Assembly (NCBI RefSeq): GCF_001715295.1
Contig: NZ_MDKB01000002.1
Location: 112,876-176,875 of the forward strand
Length of the DNA stretch: 64,000 bases
Direction of reading: 5' to 3'
Source of the DNA: Streptomyces griseus
GTDB taxonomy: Bacteria > Actinomycetota > Actinomycetes > Streptomycetales > Streptomycetaceae
Below the pieces are notes generated by a model that worked only from the letters and a program-made list of their open reading frames with translations, ran no database searches and was not told the origin of the DNA. The position numbers were made by a program, and so were the translations under genes. The stretch's first letter is position 1, and each line of letters opens with the position of its first letter. This document shows, one piece after another, positions 63,861 through 64,000 of the stretch.

Positions 63861-64000
63861 CGGCGGGACCGCCCGCGCCACCACGTCGGCGAAGATCGTG
63901 GTGGCGGGTGGGTTCGGCGTGGGTAAGACCACGTTTGTCGGTGCCGTCTCGGAGATCAACCCGCTGCGCACCGAAGCCGTGATGACGTCCGCCTCCGCGG
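63841..64000 (+). CDS. cvnD: CvnD GTPase, N-terminal fragment (cut by window edge)
   Basis: The frame begins GTG (VDFASSSGGTARATTSAKIV) and reaches the P-loop GGFGVGKTTFVGAVSEINP before the right edge. It is the small GTPase of the conservon, an Era-like or Ras-like protein in family terms. Only 53 residues are visible. The start overlaps cvnC, as in other conservons. Confidence 0.9.
   Translation, partial: MDFASSSGGTARATTSAKIVVAGGFGVGKTTFVGAVSEINPLRTEAVMTSASA

Overview
This is a high-GC actinobacterial chromosome segment, almost certainly from a Streptomyces. The gene content and order match the conserved core around whiG, the rpsP-rplS operon, the sip cluster, amtB-glnK-glnD, nsdA, ftsY-smc, rnc (absB), hupS, leuCD-ndgR and the first cvn conservon, as known from S. 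coelicolor. Third codon positions are strongly GC-rich, GTG starts are frequent, and neighbouring genes often overlap by a few bases. I see no phage, insertion sequence, integrase, CRISPR array or biosynthetic cluster. This is housekeeping territory, so the more novel signals are small elements inside or between core genes.

Left part (1-12.0 kb, all minus strand): the edge cuts a TetR-type regulator downstream of whiG. Then, read right to left, comes rpsP, a KH-domain protein, rimM, trmD, rplS, four adjacent type I signal peptidases (sipW, sipX, sipY, sipZ), a NUDIX hydrolase, DUF2469, a YraN-type nuclease-fold protein, comM and dprA. Ribosome assembly and translation genes therefore lead into protein export and DNA processing. 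Two tandem repeat tracts sit in the DUF2469-yraN gap.

Middle-left (12.0-26.1 kb): a zinc-metallopeptidase-like protein, a SAM methyltransferase, ffh, the nitrogen-sensing cassette amtB-glnK-glnD behind a recognisable GlnR operator, the developmental regulator nsdA, a lone primase/polymerase-like domain protein, ftsY, and the glucose permease glcP behind a good promoter. Both SRP components, ffh and ftsY, are present.

Middle (26.4-45.7 kb): smc with an unusual low-complexity insert near the hinge, a small coiled-coil protein, acylphosphatase, a secreted CAP protein, a tRNA-like element, an HxlR-type regulator, then the minus-strand run recG-rsmD-coaD-(coiled coil)-DUF177-rpmF-rnc-mutM. After these come a DhaL/DAK2 protein, rpmB, thiL-thiD, an Lrp-type ligand-binding domain protein and a lipoprotein.

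Right part (45.8-64 kb): ddl, gpsA and plsC (cell wall and phospholipid synthesis), cofC (F420 synthesis) with no ordinary start codon, a small OB-like protein, hupS, leuCD divergent from ndgR across a palindromic operator, a five-gene tRNA-Gln/tRNA-Glu cluster, a HAD hydrolase, gltX, an FAH-family protein, a tiny protein with two ANPRRT repeats, and the start of a cvn conservon (sensor kinase-like CvnA, roadblock CvnB, DUF742 CvnC, and the first residues of GTPase CvnD, cut by the right edge).

All functional names rest on recognising family motifs and conserved order by eye; no database search was run.
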